Numbered from the stretch's first letter, positions 1 to 7,383 are shown. The stretch: 11,403 nt of DNA from Planctomycetota bacterium (GCA_022573485.1 JACZTW010000104.1:1-11403), one strand, 5' to 3'. Notes: generated by a model not told the origin, from the sequence alone. Translations and numbers: made by a program.

Positions 1-299
1 ACAGCGCCGAGGCGCATGGCTTCGACGGCCCGGCCGAGAGTGGGCTGGCCCGTCATAATCAAAACGGGATATTCGTCCCGCGCCCGGATCGTGCGGATGA
101 GGTCCAGGCCGTTGCCGTCCGGCAGCAGCAAGTCCACCAGCATCAAATCCGGGGAACAGTCGGTGACCAGTCGGACGGTCTCCGCAGCCCCGGCGGTTCG
201 GATGACTTTGGCGTCCACGGTGGCCTGTAGATGTTCCACCGTCATCTGGGCAACAGCCTCGTCATCTTCCACTATGAGAATCGTCGGGCGATCAAGCAT
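1..299 (-). CDS. Response regulator, receiver domain (3' end beyond window)
   Basis: The 99 visible residues form most of a CheY-like receiver domain, which accepts phosphate from a histidine kinase. After an ATG at 299 come ILIVEDDE (acidic pocket Glu/Asp at about residues 10-12), LMLVDLLLPDGNG (phospho-acceptor Asp at about 56), and PVLIMTGQP with the switch Thr. The phrase GRAVEAMRLGA is the style of NtrC-type receivers, so an AAA+ sigma-54 activator could follow, but that part is outside the window. No other in-frame start lies just upstream of the ATG, and a weak GAG/GGA purine stretch precedes it. It lies 162 bp downstream of the HDOD-histidine kinase on the same strand, so it is a reasonable partner for that kinase. 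Receiver identity is certain; the output domain is unknown. Confidence 0.9.
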   Translation of the reverse strand, partial: MLDRPTILIVEDDEAVAQMTVEHLQATVDAKVIRTAGAAETVRLVTDCSPDLMLVDLLLPDGNGLDLIRTIRARDEYPVLIMTGQPTLGRAVEAMRLGA

Positions 300-461
300 T
301 GTGCATCCGTTCTCATGCGCGTCGCTGTGGACGTCAGGCGGCAATGGAGAAGAGGCTGGGTGGCCGTCCCTCGATTGCGGATTGCCGATCGGCCTCGGAA
401 TCTCCGCCAGAATCTGAAATCTGAAATCCGAAATCCGAAATCCGCAATTCCTCATCCGTGG
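300..461. other. Intergenic gap with heptamer array and dyads
   Basis: This 162-bp gap separates the HDOD-kinase stop from the start of the partial response regulator. It holds the heptamer array at 411-450, a 10-bp palindrome GCCGATCGGC at 384-393, and a 10-bp inverted repeat (ATTGCGGATT at 374-383 against AATCCGCAAT at 439-448) that brackets the array. I see no convincing promoter or coding sequence. Confidence 0.6.
411..450. repeat. Tandem heptamer array (AATCYGA-type)
   Basis: Read on the plus strand, the units are AATCTGA, AATCTGA, AATCCGA, AATCCGA, AATCCGC and a partial AATTC, in exact 7-base register. The period is not a multiple of three and the array is intergenic, so it does not encode a peptide repeat. 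A related array lies at 8965-8999. Its function is unknown; slipped-strand expansion or a dispersed intergenic repeat family are the simplest explanations. Confidence 0.85.
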
Positions 462-2726
462 TCAGACCGGCGGGTCGGCGCTGAGCGGAAAATGCAACCA
501 CACTTGCGTCCCCTCACCAGGCCGGGAGTCGATTCGCAAGTGTCCGCCGTTGATCTCGCACCATCGCATCGCCCGGGACAATCCCAATCCGCGTCCTCGC
601 CCGGAAGGCTTGTGCGAGAAGAACGGGTCGGCCGCCTTCTCAACCACGTCCGCATCCATGCCGCAACCGTTGTCCCGCACGGTCACCACTGCAAGCTCAT
701 CGGAAGCATCGCGGGCGCAGTTTACTTCCAGGCGGGCCTGCTCGGGTTCGCAGGCCTCCAACGCATTCTTGAAAAGCTCCCGGAGCACAACGCGGATCTG
801 CTCGGGGTCAACATCAGTATTGATATCGCGGTCTGATATGCTGACGGTCAACTGGTCCGGCGCCAGATCCGCCTCCTGCCGCCACTTTTCGGCGGTGTCC
901 GGGATCAGTTTCGCAAGATTGACGCGCTGCTTTTGGGGCGCTTCGGGCTTGGCGAAGTCCATCAACTCATTGACGATCCCGCTGCAGCGATGGGCCTGGT
1001 CGAGGATGATCTCCAGCCCCTTGCGCGTTTTCTCATCGTGGGTCTGGCGAGCGAGCAATTCCGCCCTGCCGGAGATCACCGCCAGCGGGTTGTTCATTTC
1101 GTGCGCCGCGCCGCCGGCCATCTCGGCCACCATTTGGAGCGAGCGCGCCCGGGCCATCGCCTTCTGTGTCGCTTTCAGGTGACGGTTCACTTGCGCCAGA
1201 CCTTGCTGCAAGCGCTCCATGTCGAGGTAATCGTAAGCGCGCGCCAGTTCAATGGCAGCCGCGGGCGCGAACAACGCCCACTCGCGGGCCAGCGCCTGCA
1301 CTTGCTTCAGAGCCTTCGCACCAGCGGAGAACAGGATGCCACCCAACGGAGCGCCGTCTCGAACGAAGGGCAGCAGCCAATGCGGCGCCGGACCCAAACG
1401 ATCCCCGAAGCGTTCCAACACAGCCTGCGCCGTCGGCGACGATTGGGCAGGAACGATTTCTCCCATCGAGATGTCGCCGGCGGAAGCGCTGCCAATTTCG
1501 TCCGGCACGGCAAACACTTCAACGTCCGTGCGTTGCTCGTCCGCCAGAGAGGCATAGCACACCTCGCCGTCTGCCCGGCACGCAAATGCAGTCACTTGTG
1601 GCAGGCCGGACAATTCGCCGAACAGGCTCGCTGCCGATCGACACACATCGCCCGGGGATCGCCCGGCGCCGGTGCCGGATTCGCCATGCAAACGGTTGAT
1701 TGCGTCGAGCGTTCGGTTTTGCATGGTCATGCGCCGATTCGACGTCGCCAAATCCCCCGCCATCCGGGCCAACTCGACGTTGGCGCCCTCAACGGCCTGG
1801 GCGTACATTTCAGCGGAGACCGACGTGTCCAGGCCGAGAAGCTCCGCCCGCTGGGCGATCAGCGCCGGCATCTGCTTTGCGATCGCCGCCAGATGATCGG
1901 CAGGCAGGTTCAATTGTTCCGCGAGTTCGGCGCTCGACGGGCCGCCCATGAACGTGCCCGAGTCCCCCAGTCGTTGCTCACGAACCCACGTATCCGAAAG
2001 ATTGACGATCTGAACCAGATCCGGGTGGGCAATGCCGTCGGGAAGCATGTCTGGAGTATGATGGTGCAGCCACACACACTCGGCGATCCCATCGGGCAGT
2101 TGCCAGCGCTGGGCCAGGCGTTTGCCGGCCATGGTGTGGTCCAGACCGAGGACTTCCTGTTCGACATCAATGATGCTCACGCGCCGACTGGACGCGATGG
2201 CTGCCACGCGGTCATAGCTCTTCGGCAGGCAGGCATCCAGCGCCACTTTGCCGATGTCGTGCAGCAGGCCGCAGACCCAGGCGACCTCGGGATCGACCTC
2301 TCCGGGCCAGCGCTCGGCGATCAAATGGGCCGCGCAGGCCACCGCCAGCGAGTGCCGCCAGAAAGCCTCTCGATCGAAACGGCTGGCCCGCGCCGGGTTC
2401 ATCTTCGAGAAAGTGTCGAAGACGGCAACTGACAGAACCGCATGGCGAACCGCCTCAAACCCCAGAAGGACCACCGCCTGGTCAACCGTGTTGACATTGC
2501 GCGCCGAACCGACCGAGGCTTTGCTGACCAGGCTGAGAATCTTTGTAGACAACGATTGATCGGACGAAATGATGTTCACGACATCGCGCGCTGAACTGCC
2601 CTCGCTGCGCGTGGCCTGCAAAACGCGAATGGCCACCTGCGGGAGCGTGGGAAGCTGATCGAGCTGATGGAGAATCAAGTCGATCCGCTCCGGTCTCGGA
2701 GCCGAAGTTGCATAGGTGGAGGACAT
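462..2726 (-). CDS. HDOD domain-containing sensor histidine kinase
   Basis: This is a 754-aa soluble kinase (from the ATG at 2726) with no membrane segment. An HDOD domain spans about residues 18-240. It has the entry motif LDQLPTLPQVAIRVL, an intact LLHDIGK (His156-Asp157) and a His triplet before TPD at 221-223. A divergent GAF-like region (about 355-490) follows, then a short helical linker. The HisKA domain carries the phospho-acceptor His542 in GGAAHEMNNPLA. The HATPase domain has an N box (FKNALEA, Asn654), a G1 box (DNGCGMD) and a G2 box (GRGRGLGL, with Arg where Thr is common). It should autophosphorylate and pass phosphate to a receiver; the adjacent receivers at 2789-3352 and 1-299 are the obvious partners. 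A GTG at 2792 would add 22 residues and overlap the upstream stop as GTGA. I prefer 2726 because GAGGCGGG lies upstream of it and the extra residues look unlike the family. Confidence 0.92.
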   Translation of the reverse strand: MSSTYATSAPRPERIDLILHQLDQLPTLPQVAIRVLQATRSEGSSARDVVNIISSDQSLSTKILSLVSKASVGSARNVNTVDQAVVLLGFEAVRHAVLSVAVFDTFSKMNPARASRFDREAFWRHSLAVACAAHLIAERWPGEVDPEVAWVCGLLHDIGKVALDACLPKSYDRVAAIASSRRVSIIDVEQEVLGLDHTMAGKRLAQRWQLPDGIAECVWLHHHTPDMLPDGIAHPDLVQIVNLSDTWVREQRLGDSGTFMGGPSSAELAEQLNLPADHLAAIAKQMPALIAQRAELLGLDTSVSAEMYAQAVEGANVELARMAGDLATSNRRMTMQNRTLDAINRLHGESGTGAGRSPGDVCRSAASLFGELSGLPQVTAFACRADGEVCYASLADEQRTDVEVFAVPDEIGSASAGDISMGEIVPAQSSPTAQAVLERFGDRLGPAPHWLLPFVRDGAPLGGILFSAGAKALKQVQALAREWALFAPAAAIELARAYDYLDMERLQQGLAQVNRHLKATQKAMARARSLQMVAEMAGGAAHEMNNPLAVISGRAELLARQTHDEKTRKGLEIILDQAHRCSGIVNELMDFAKPEAPQKQRVNLAKLIPDTAEKWRQEADLAPDQLTVSISDRDINTDVDPEQIRVVLRELFKNALEACEPEQARLEVNCARDASDELAVVTVRDNGCGMDADVVEKAADPFFSHKPSGRGRGLGLSRAMRWCEINGGHLRIDSRPGEGTQVWLHFPLSADPPV

Positions 2727-2788
2727 CAAAAACACCCGCCTCAGTCGTTGCGACCGGGCTACCCCATAAGACCCCAAATACCGATCGA

Positions 2789-3352
2789 TCACAGAGCCAG
2801 CAGTTCGAGCATCCGCTCGATGACCGCATCAATCTTGAACGGCTTGCGGATGAAATCATCCGCACCGGCGGCGAGCAACTCCTGCACTTCATCCGGATCC
2901 GCCACCCCGCTTATCAGGATGATCTTCATGTGCTGGAACGCCGGATTCGCTCGAATCGTCCGGCACACCACGTTGCCGTTCACGTCCGGCAGTTTGTAAT
3001 CCAGAATGAGAACATCCGGACGGCACTGGTGCGTGAGAATCCCCGCTTCGTAACCAGTCGAAGCCGTCTGCACCTCGAAGCGGCCGTCGTGTTCGAGCAA
3101 CTCCACGAACATGTCGATAATCGCGGGATCGTCATCGACCACCAGGACCCGCTTCTTGCCGGAATCGAGCTGATTGAGCGGAATCTCGTTCTGCTTCATG
3201 AACTCGATGAGGCGCTCGCGCGGAATACGCCTAAAGCGAGACCCGGGCACGCGGAAACCCTTCAGACGCCCGCTGTCGAAGCACCGGATGACCGTTTGCT
3301 GACTGATCTTGCAGATCTTGGCGACTTCGCCCGTCGTGTAGACGCTCTTCAT
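2789..3352 (-). CDS. Excisionase-like HTH fused to receiver domain
   Basis: The 187-aa protein reverses the usual response-regulator order. An N-terminal helix-turn-helix of the excisionase/MerR-like type (about 5-55; TTGEVAKICKISQQTV, then RVPGSRFRRIP, the wing-like part) precedes a receiver domain (about 67-187). The receiver has the acidic pocket DDD at 73-75, phospho-acceptor Asp118 in LILDYKLPD, switch Ser148 and Lys170 in RKPF. It should bind DNA and be controlled by phosphorylation, most likely by the HDOD-kinase encoded 62 bp downstream (or directly overlapping if that gene starts at its GTG). The closest relative in this window is the 192-aa protein at 9047-9625, with the same hinge PLNxLD between domains. 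The target DNA is unknown. Domain calls are firm; the partner is inferred from position. Confidence 0.92.
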   Translation of the reverse strand: MKSVYTTGEVAKICKISQQTVIRCFDSGRLKGFRVPGSRFRRIPRERLIEFMKQNEIPLNQLDSGKKRVLVVDDDPAIIDMFVELLEHDGRFEVQTASTGYEAGILTHQCRPDVLILDYKLPDVNGNVVCRTIRANPAFQHMKIILISGVADPDEVQELLAAGADDFIRKPFKIDAVIERMLELLAL

Positions 3353-3435
3353 CCCCGGACTCCAAGTTACTCAAGTCGCGCACGGGTCGCCCGCGCCCTC
3401 GAACCTGGTTTACCCAAATTACCCATGTTCACTAC

Positions 3436-3464
3436 ACCGTACAATCCACTCGCCTTATCGTCAA
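3436..3464 (-). promoter_or_regulatory. Candidate sigma-70-type promoter for HTH-receiver/kinase genes
   Basis: On the minus strand, TTGACG (3464-3459) and TACGGT (3441-3436) are separated by exactly 17 bases. Transcription would start near 3429, giving a leader of about 77 nt before the ATG at 3352. Just upstream of the -35 box, at 3469-3481, is a short dyad GACAT-TTC-ATGTC that could be an operator, possibly autoregulatory. The match is by eye only. Confidence 0.45.
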
Positions 3465-3544
3465 ACGTGACATTTCATGTCGGGTTATCGGTCTTCGGAC
3501 GGCGATTCGGGCTGACCGTGCTGGAGCGCCACTGGCGGGCACGA

Positions 3545-5362
3545 CTATGTGGACCTTCGGGATGCTTCTAAGCCGATCCAGAGCGTCGTGATGTCCGCCG
3601 GTGTCAGGCCGGCGATACGACTCGCCTGACCAATCGTCAGCGGCTGAACTGCGGCGAGTTTTTCCCGGGCCTCGACCCGCAGGCCACCGATCTCGGCGAG
3701 CGGCACGTCGCACGGGATCCGATATGATTCCATCCGTTGCAAACGCTCGATATCGCGGACCATGCGTTCGAGGTAGCCGTGGTACTTCGCTCGGATCAAG
3801 ACTTGCTCCTGCACCTCAGCGGGAACGGCAGCGAAAGAGTCCGCCGGGAGTTGGTCAGCCACGTCAGACCACTCGGCATGAGGGTGGCGCAGCGCCTCGA
3901 TCGCAGCCTTGCCGTTGACTCGTTGATTTGCCAGTTCCCGCTCGACGGCTTCGATCAAGATCCTCTTACGTTCAAACCGTCCCCAGCGATCATCGTCCAC
4001 CAAGCCAATTTCCTTCCCGATGGGCGTCAGGCGATCGTCGGCATTGTCTGCGCGGAGCAGGATGCGGTACTCGGCTCGCGAAGTAAACATGCGATAGGGT
4101 TCGTCCGGCGGCCGGGCGATCAAGTCATCGATCATCACGCCGAGGTACGCTTGATCGCGTCGCAGCACGATCGGCTCGCACTCTTGCAGCTTGCGAACCG
4201 CGTTGACGCCCGCCAGAAGCCCCTGCCCCGCCGCTTCTTCGTAGCCGCTGGTGCCGTTTACCTGGCCGGCCAGAAAAAGCCCATCCACGAGTTTGGTTTC
4301 GAGTGAATACTTGGTTTGCCGCGTGGGCACATAGTCATATTCGACGGCGTATCCCAATTGCAGAATCCGGGCACGCTCCAAGCCGGGAATCGTACGCACG
4401 AACGCTTCCTGAACGTCCTGCGGAAGTGACGTACCCAATCCGTTCAAGTACACCCAGTCGCTCTCGTACCCTTCGGGCTCGAGAAACACTTGATGTCGCG
4501 GCTTGTCCGCGAAGCGCACGACTTTGTCTTCGATGCTCGGGCAGTAGCGCACCCCGGTCGCTTTGATTTGCCCGCTGTACATCGCCGAACGGTGAAGGTT
4601 CGCCCGGATGAGGTCGTGGCCCTCGGCTGTTGTGTAGGTGATCCAGCAATCGATCTGCGGCTGGGAGATTTCATCGGTCACGAATGAGAAAGGCGTGGGC
4701 GGATCTTCGCCGGGCTGGCGTTCGAGTACGTCGAAGTCTACAGTGTCTCGATGAACGCGCGGCGGCGTGCCGGTCTTGAAGCGACCCAACTCGAAGCCGA
4801 GATTTGCCAGCGTCGCACTCATGCCGGCCGCAGCCTGCTCGCCGACCCGGCCTCCCTCACGTTGGCGCTCCCCACAGTGCATCAGCGCTTGCATGAAGGT
4901 GCCCGTTGTGATGATTACAATCGGCGCATGGAGCACCAACCCCCCTGCCAGGTTGACGCCGGCCACATGCCCGTGCCGGACCACAATGTCCTCGACCAAG
5001 CCCTCGACAAAATCAAGACCCCGGCACGTTTCGAGGAGCCGTCGAACCTCTCGAGCGTATAGGTCGCGATCCGCCTGCGCTCTCGGCGACCACACCGCCG
5101 GGCCTTTGCTGCGGTTGAGCATGCGGAACTGAATGCCGGTGGCGTCGATCGCCAAACCCATCAACCCGCCGAGGGCGTCGATCTCACGGACCATTTGGCC
5201 TTTGCCCACGCCGCCGATCGCCGGATTGCACGACATGCGGCCGATGGCCTCGATCTTCATGGTCACAAGCGCCGTGTCCGCCCCCAGCCGCGACGCCGCC
5301 CACGCAGCCTCCGCGCCCGCATGTCCGCCCCCGATCACGATGATGTCATAATTCGTACGCAT
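3545..5362 (-). CDS. mnmG: tRNA uridine-5-carboxymethylaminomethyl modification enzyme MnmG (GidA)
   Basis: MnmG is the FAD-binding partner of MnmE. The complex installs a (carboxymethyl)aminomethyl group on C5 of the wobble uridine in several tRNAs, using methylene-tetrahydrofolate. At 605 aa the protein is close to the usual length (E. coli about 629). It shows the FAD dinucleotide motif GGGHAG at 11-16, GRMSCNPAIGGVGKG with Cys45, VRYCPSIEDK with Cys274 (the two Cys positions conserved in the family), LVDGLFLAGQVNGTSGYEEAAGQG at 358-381, and SRAEYRILLRADNADDRL. The C-terminal helical region ends with the family-typical ASRIAGLTPADI. It has its own likely extended -10 promoter in the 97-bp gap after the DinB-like gene. 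mnmE is not in the window. No truncation or frameshift is seen. Confidence 0.98.
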   Translation of the reverse strand: MRTNYDIIVIGGGHAGAEAAWAASRLGADTALVTMKIEAIGRMSCNPAIGGVGKGQMVREIDALGGLMGLAIDATGIQFRMLNRSKGPAVWSPRAQADRDLYAREVRRLLETCRGLDFVEGLVEDIVVRHGHVAGVNLAGGLVLHAPIVIITTGTFMQALMHCGERQREGGRVGEQAAAGMSATLANLGFELGRFKTGTPPRVHRDTVDFDVLERQPGEDPPTPFSFVTDEISQPQIDCWITYTTAEGHDLIRANLHRSAMYSGQIKATGVRYCPSIEDKVVRFADKPRHQVFLEPEGYESDWVYLNGLGTSLPQDVQEAFVRTIPGLERARILQLGYAVEYDYVPTRQTKYSLETKLVDGLFLAGQVNGTSGYEEAAGQGLLAGVNAVRKLQECEPIVLRRDQAYLGVMIDDLIARPPDEPYRMFTSRAEYRILLRADNADDRLTPIGKEIGLVDDDRWGRFERKRILIEAVERELANQRVNGKAAIEALRHPHAEWSDVADQLPADSFAAVPAEVQEQVLIRAKYHGYLERMVRDIERLQRMESYRIPCDVPLAEIGGLRVEAREKLAAVQPLTIGQASRIAGLTPADITTLWIGLEASRRST

Positions 5363-5409
5363 GGCCCGTCCCGCACGCAGCGCGACTCATGAATTCAACG
5401 ACATTGCGT

Positions 5410-5418
5410 ATTGTAGCA
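5410..5418 (-). promoter_or_regulatory. Candidate extended -10 promoter for mnmG
   Basis: On the minus strand the sequence reads TGC-TACAAT, with TACAAT at 5415-5410 and the TG of the extended -10 at 5418-5417. The hexamer 17 bases further upstream is a poor -35, which an extended -10 can tolerate. The predicted start near 5403 leaves a leader of about 40 nt before the ATG. It lies in the gap between the DinB-like stop and mnmG, suggesting the two are not obligately cotranscribed. Confidence 0.4.
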
Positions 5419-5459
5419 AGGGAACCGACCGCGTGCCGCGTGCCGAGCGGGAGTTGCAC

Positions 5460-5927
5460 TCACATTTGATCCCAGCCCCAAATGGCCATCTGCGTTTTCT
5501 GGTCGAGCGTCTGGCCACTGACCTTGAGCGTCAGCAGGATCCGCCCTCGGTGGTGTGATTCGTGAGCCACGAAATAAGCGAGCGTCGTGAAGATACCTTT
5601 TTTGAACCCCCGGCGCTTCGCCTCGCCGTTTAGGGCGCCCACCAGCAACGCTTCGACGCCCTTGCCCGATGCCTTCAGAGCTTTCCTGAGCTGCGCCTTG
5701 CTGGGCACGACTTTCGTCTCGAAAATGGTGAGCCCCTCTGCAAGGTCTTTCGCCCGTTTCTGAAGGTGCCACACCCGCACGTTGTGCATGTGCGCAAACT
5801 CCCCCGCCACCCCGCGCCCGCCGCGCGTAGACAACGTACACGGCATACCCGCGTCCTTAATTTGATCAATCAACAGCAAGTTGATCCGGCAATTCGTCCG
5901 CCAAGCCTCGACCAGTTCTTCCTGCAT
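5460..5927 (-). CDS. DinB-family putative metal-dependent protein
   Basis: This 155-aa protein fits the DinB/YfiT four-helix-bundle superfamily in length and in the spacing of its histidines. It starts MQEELVEAW, then has a His-rich segment HMHNVRVWHL (candidate ligand His46 or His48), and ends with HESHHRGRILLTLK, giving His122 and His126 as the second and third ligands. Members bind a divalent metal; some act in thiol transfer or detoxification, many have no known role, and this sequence gives no substrate. I take the ATG at 5927 because GGAG lies nine bases upstream of it. ATGs at 5936 and 5942 would add three or five residues without a better ribosome site. It is the first gene of the minus-strand block leading to mnmG; a functional link is not implied. 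Confidence 0.82.
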   Translation of the reverse strand: MQEELVEAWRTNCRINLLLIDQIKDAGMPCTLSTRGGRGVAGEFAHMHNVRVWHLQKRAKDLAEGLTIFETKVVPSKAQLRKALKASGKGVEALLVGALNGEAKRRGFKKGIFTTLAYFVAHESHHRGRILLTLKVSGQTLDQKTQMAIWGWDQM

Positions 5928-6307
5928 GGGGATCATCTCCATTCTTGCATGCCCCGCAGCTGTCGTGTGCCACCAGCAGCACCCTCACGCTGATTTGTTC
6001 TTCACCACCCATCGAATCACGCAAGCTACCAGCCATATTCTACCGTCCTGCTTCGGCCCAAGCAGCTGGCCTCAAGCAGCTGGACACTTGAGCACGAGCT
6101 CTCCTCCCAACCGGGTGCCAATCGCGTCCTTGAGTCACTAAGACCCCTGTTCTCATCATTTTCGCTTAATCTTAATCAGTCAGTGCCGGATCGTTCGGTG
6201 GCTGCCGGCTTTGGACCCTGGGAATAGAGGGTTCCATGAAAGTGGGGAGATTTATATCTGTAAATATATAGAAGAGCCAACTATCGATGGTATAAAGGAG
6301 CTTCAAG
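5928..6307. other. Divergent intergenic region, AT-rich at right end
   Basis: This 380-bp gap separates the DinB-like gene (minus) from the sigma-like cassette (plus). The right end is strikingly AT-rich for this window: 6241-6275 includes TTTATATCTG and TAAATATATA. A bulged hairpin pairs GGACCCT (6213-6219) with AGGGTTCC (6228-6235), with one T unpaired. A short direct repeat AAGCAGCTGG occurs at 6060-6069 and 6074-6083. On the minus strand TAGAAT near 6040 could be a -10 for the DinB-like gene, but no -35 fits. I could not assign a convincing promoter to the plus-strand gene, and I see no RNA gene. Confidence 0.5.
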
Positions 6308-7168
6308 ATGGAACAACTGCTCACTAACGACTCTTCGCCCGAATTTCGCGCCATTTACGACGCGGCGCCGCTCGCGCGACCCGCCGTCGGTTGGTTGAAA
6401 CGAAATGGCGCGGATCCGAACCTGTTAGTCACGGGGGCTATCCGCGATCTTTGGCGCCGAGGTCGTTCCCTACCCCGGGAACGACGTACTCGTTATGCCG
6501 TGAAGGTTGTGCTCGGGGAGTTTCTGGCACGTTGGGCCAAGAAGCACCACGGCCGTTCCGTGAGTGACTTTACCGACGAGGAGGTCCGAGAAACAGAATT
6601 GAAACCTTTTGCCTGCGCACTGATAGCTCTGACCGAGGAGCGCGACTTCGCAGCGCTGACTTCCAAATTCGTGCGCAAGCGAATCGTTGAGCATGTGGGC
6701 CTCTCGATCGGAGGGCCCGAGGACTTCAGCGCATTCGCAATGACGCACACGGACGTACTCGCCGAACGATTTCTCCAGAACTTCGACAGCTCACGGGCAG
6801 CGGCTGCGCGTCAGGCAGTTCGCTATCTCCAAACCGTGGCCGTCAGTCACTACCTCGTGCGACGAACGCGACCAATCCGAACGGACGCGCCGAATTTGAA
6901 GGAGTATTTGGAGCAATCCAGGAGGCTCAGTCTTCGTACTGTCCTCGCGATTAAGCTCGCATATTTGCCTGCGCTGCTGACGCATGATGAACGGGAGGTA
7001 TTGAGGCAACACTTCGGATTCACCCGAGGAATCGGACCGCGAATCCGGATAAATGAGTTATCGGAACGGCTGGGCTACAAGACACCAGCGGCGCTCTCAC
7101 GCAAGCTTTACCGAGTTCGAAAATGGTGCCGACGGTCAGCGACGACATCGAAGAAGGACCGACCATGA
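6308..7168 (+). CDS. Unrecognised protein with sigma region 4-like C-terminal HTH
   Basis: I do not recognise this 286-aa protein as a whole. Residues about 220-272 read LPALLTHDEREVLRQHFGF, a loop, then INELSERLGYKTPAALSRKLYRVRKW. That layout (acidic-helix entry, a helix-turn-helix, a basic recognition helix) resembles region 4 of sigma-70-type factors, or a related helix-turn-helix. The first 200 residues are mostly helical and rich in Arg/Ala; I cannot find a clear region 2 or the usual core-polymerase-binding motif. The start is well supported by AAAGGAG seven bases before the ATG. The stop overlaps the next gene's start as ATGA, so the two are translationally coupled. GC is about 55% in the lines I counted, against 63-75% in the neighbouring activator gene, which fits recent acquisition. 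It could be a divergent ECF-like sigma factor or a plain DNA-binding regulator. Confidence 0.75.
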   Translation: MEQLLTNDSSPEFRAIYDAAPLARPAVGWLKRNGADPNLLVTGAIRDLWRRGRSLPRERRTRYAVKVVLGEFLARWAKKHHGRSVSDFTDEEVRETELKPFACALIALTEERDFAALTSKFVRKRIVEHVGLSIGGPEDFSAFAMTHTDVLAERFLQNFDSSRAAAARQAVRYLQTVAVSHYLVRRTRPIRTDAPNLKEYLEQSRRLSLRTVLAIKLAYLPALLTHDEREVLRQHFGFTRGIGPRIRINELSERLGYKTPAALSRKLYRVRKWCRRSATTSKKDRP

Positions 7169-7383
7169 GGAAACAGAAAGGAAATTCTGATCCTGAAAGC
7201 GCGATCGTAACGAGTGCGGAGTTTGAGGTTCCTGGCGGGCGTGTGGCCATAGCGGGGCCAGCTCTCGCCGTCATAACGCTCGTTGCACTGGTTGGAATGA
7301 TCTTGGTGAGCTTGAAGCTGATCGATCTGAGTGAGCGCGCGATGGAGAAGCCCAGTGAACCGCGAGTCACGAGCCCGAAGTAA
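7165..7383 (+). CDS. Small single-pass membrane protein coupled to sigma-like gene
   Basis: This 72-aa protein has a polar N-terminus (about 1-26), one strongly hydrophobic helix (about 27-50: VAIAGPALAVITLVALVGMILVSL) and a short charged C-terminal tail (KLIDLSERAMEKPSEP). I recognise no family. The start at 7165 is chosen because AAGGA sits six bases upstream and its ATG overlaps the preceding TGA as ATGA; the in-frame ATG at 7123 would lie deep inside the upstream gene. Tight coupling to a sigma-like protein suggests a membrane-tethered partner, for example an anti-sigma-like inhibitor or an anchor. It lacks the zinc-binding motif of ZAS anti-sigma factors and is too small to carry a usual anti-sigma domain, so this role is only a guess. 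Confidence 0.72.
   Translation: MRKQKGNSDPESAIVTSAEFEVPGGRVAIAGPALAVITLVALVGMILVSLKLIDLSERAMEKPSEPRVTSPK

Noticed and set aside
933..2432. Plus-strand open frame of 499 codons
   Set aside because: It lies entirely opposite the HDOD-histidine kinase, whose frame shows clear motifs; the plus-strand product is rich in Arg/His/Gln and matches nothing I know. It is a GC-rich shadow.
2789..3352. Phage excisionase or mobile-element remnant
   Set aside because: The excisionase-like helix-turn-helix is fused to a complete receiver domain, and there is no integrase, attachment site or other phage gene nearby.
2708..3571. Plus-strand open frame of 287 codons
   Set aside because: It is antisense to the HTH-receiver gene and runs across its promoter region; no recognisable protein features.
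6172..6354. Minus-strand open frame of 60 codons in the divergent gap
   Set aside because: It overlaps the well-supported start and ribosome site of the sigma-like gene and has no clear ribosome site or family features of its own.
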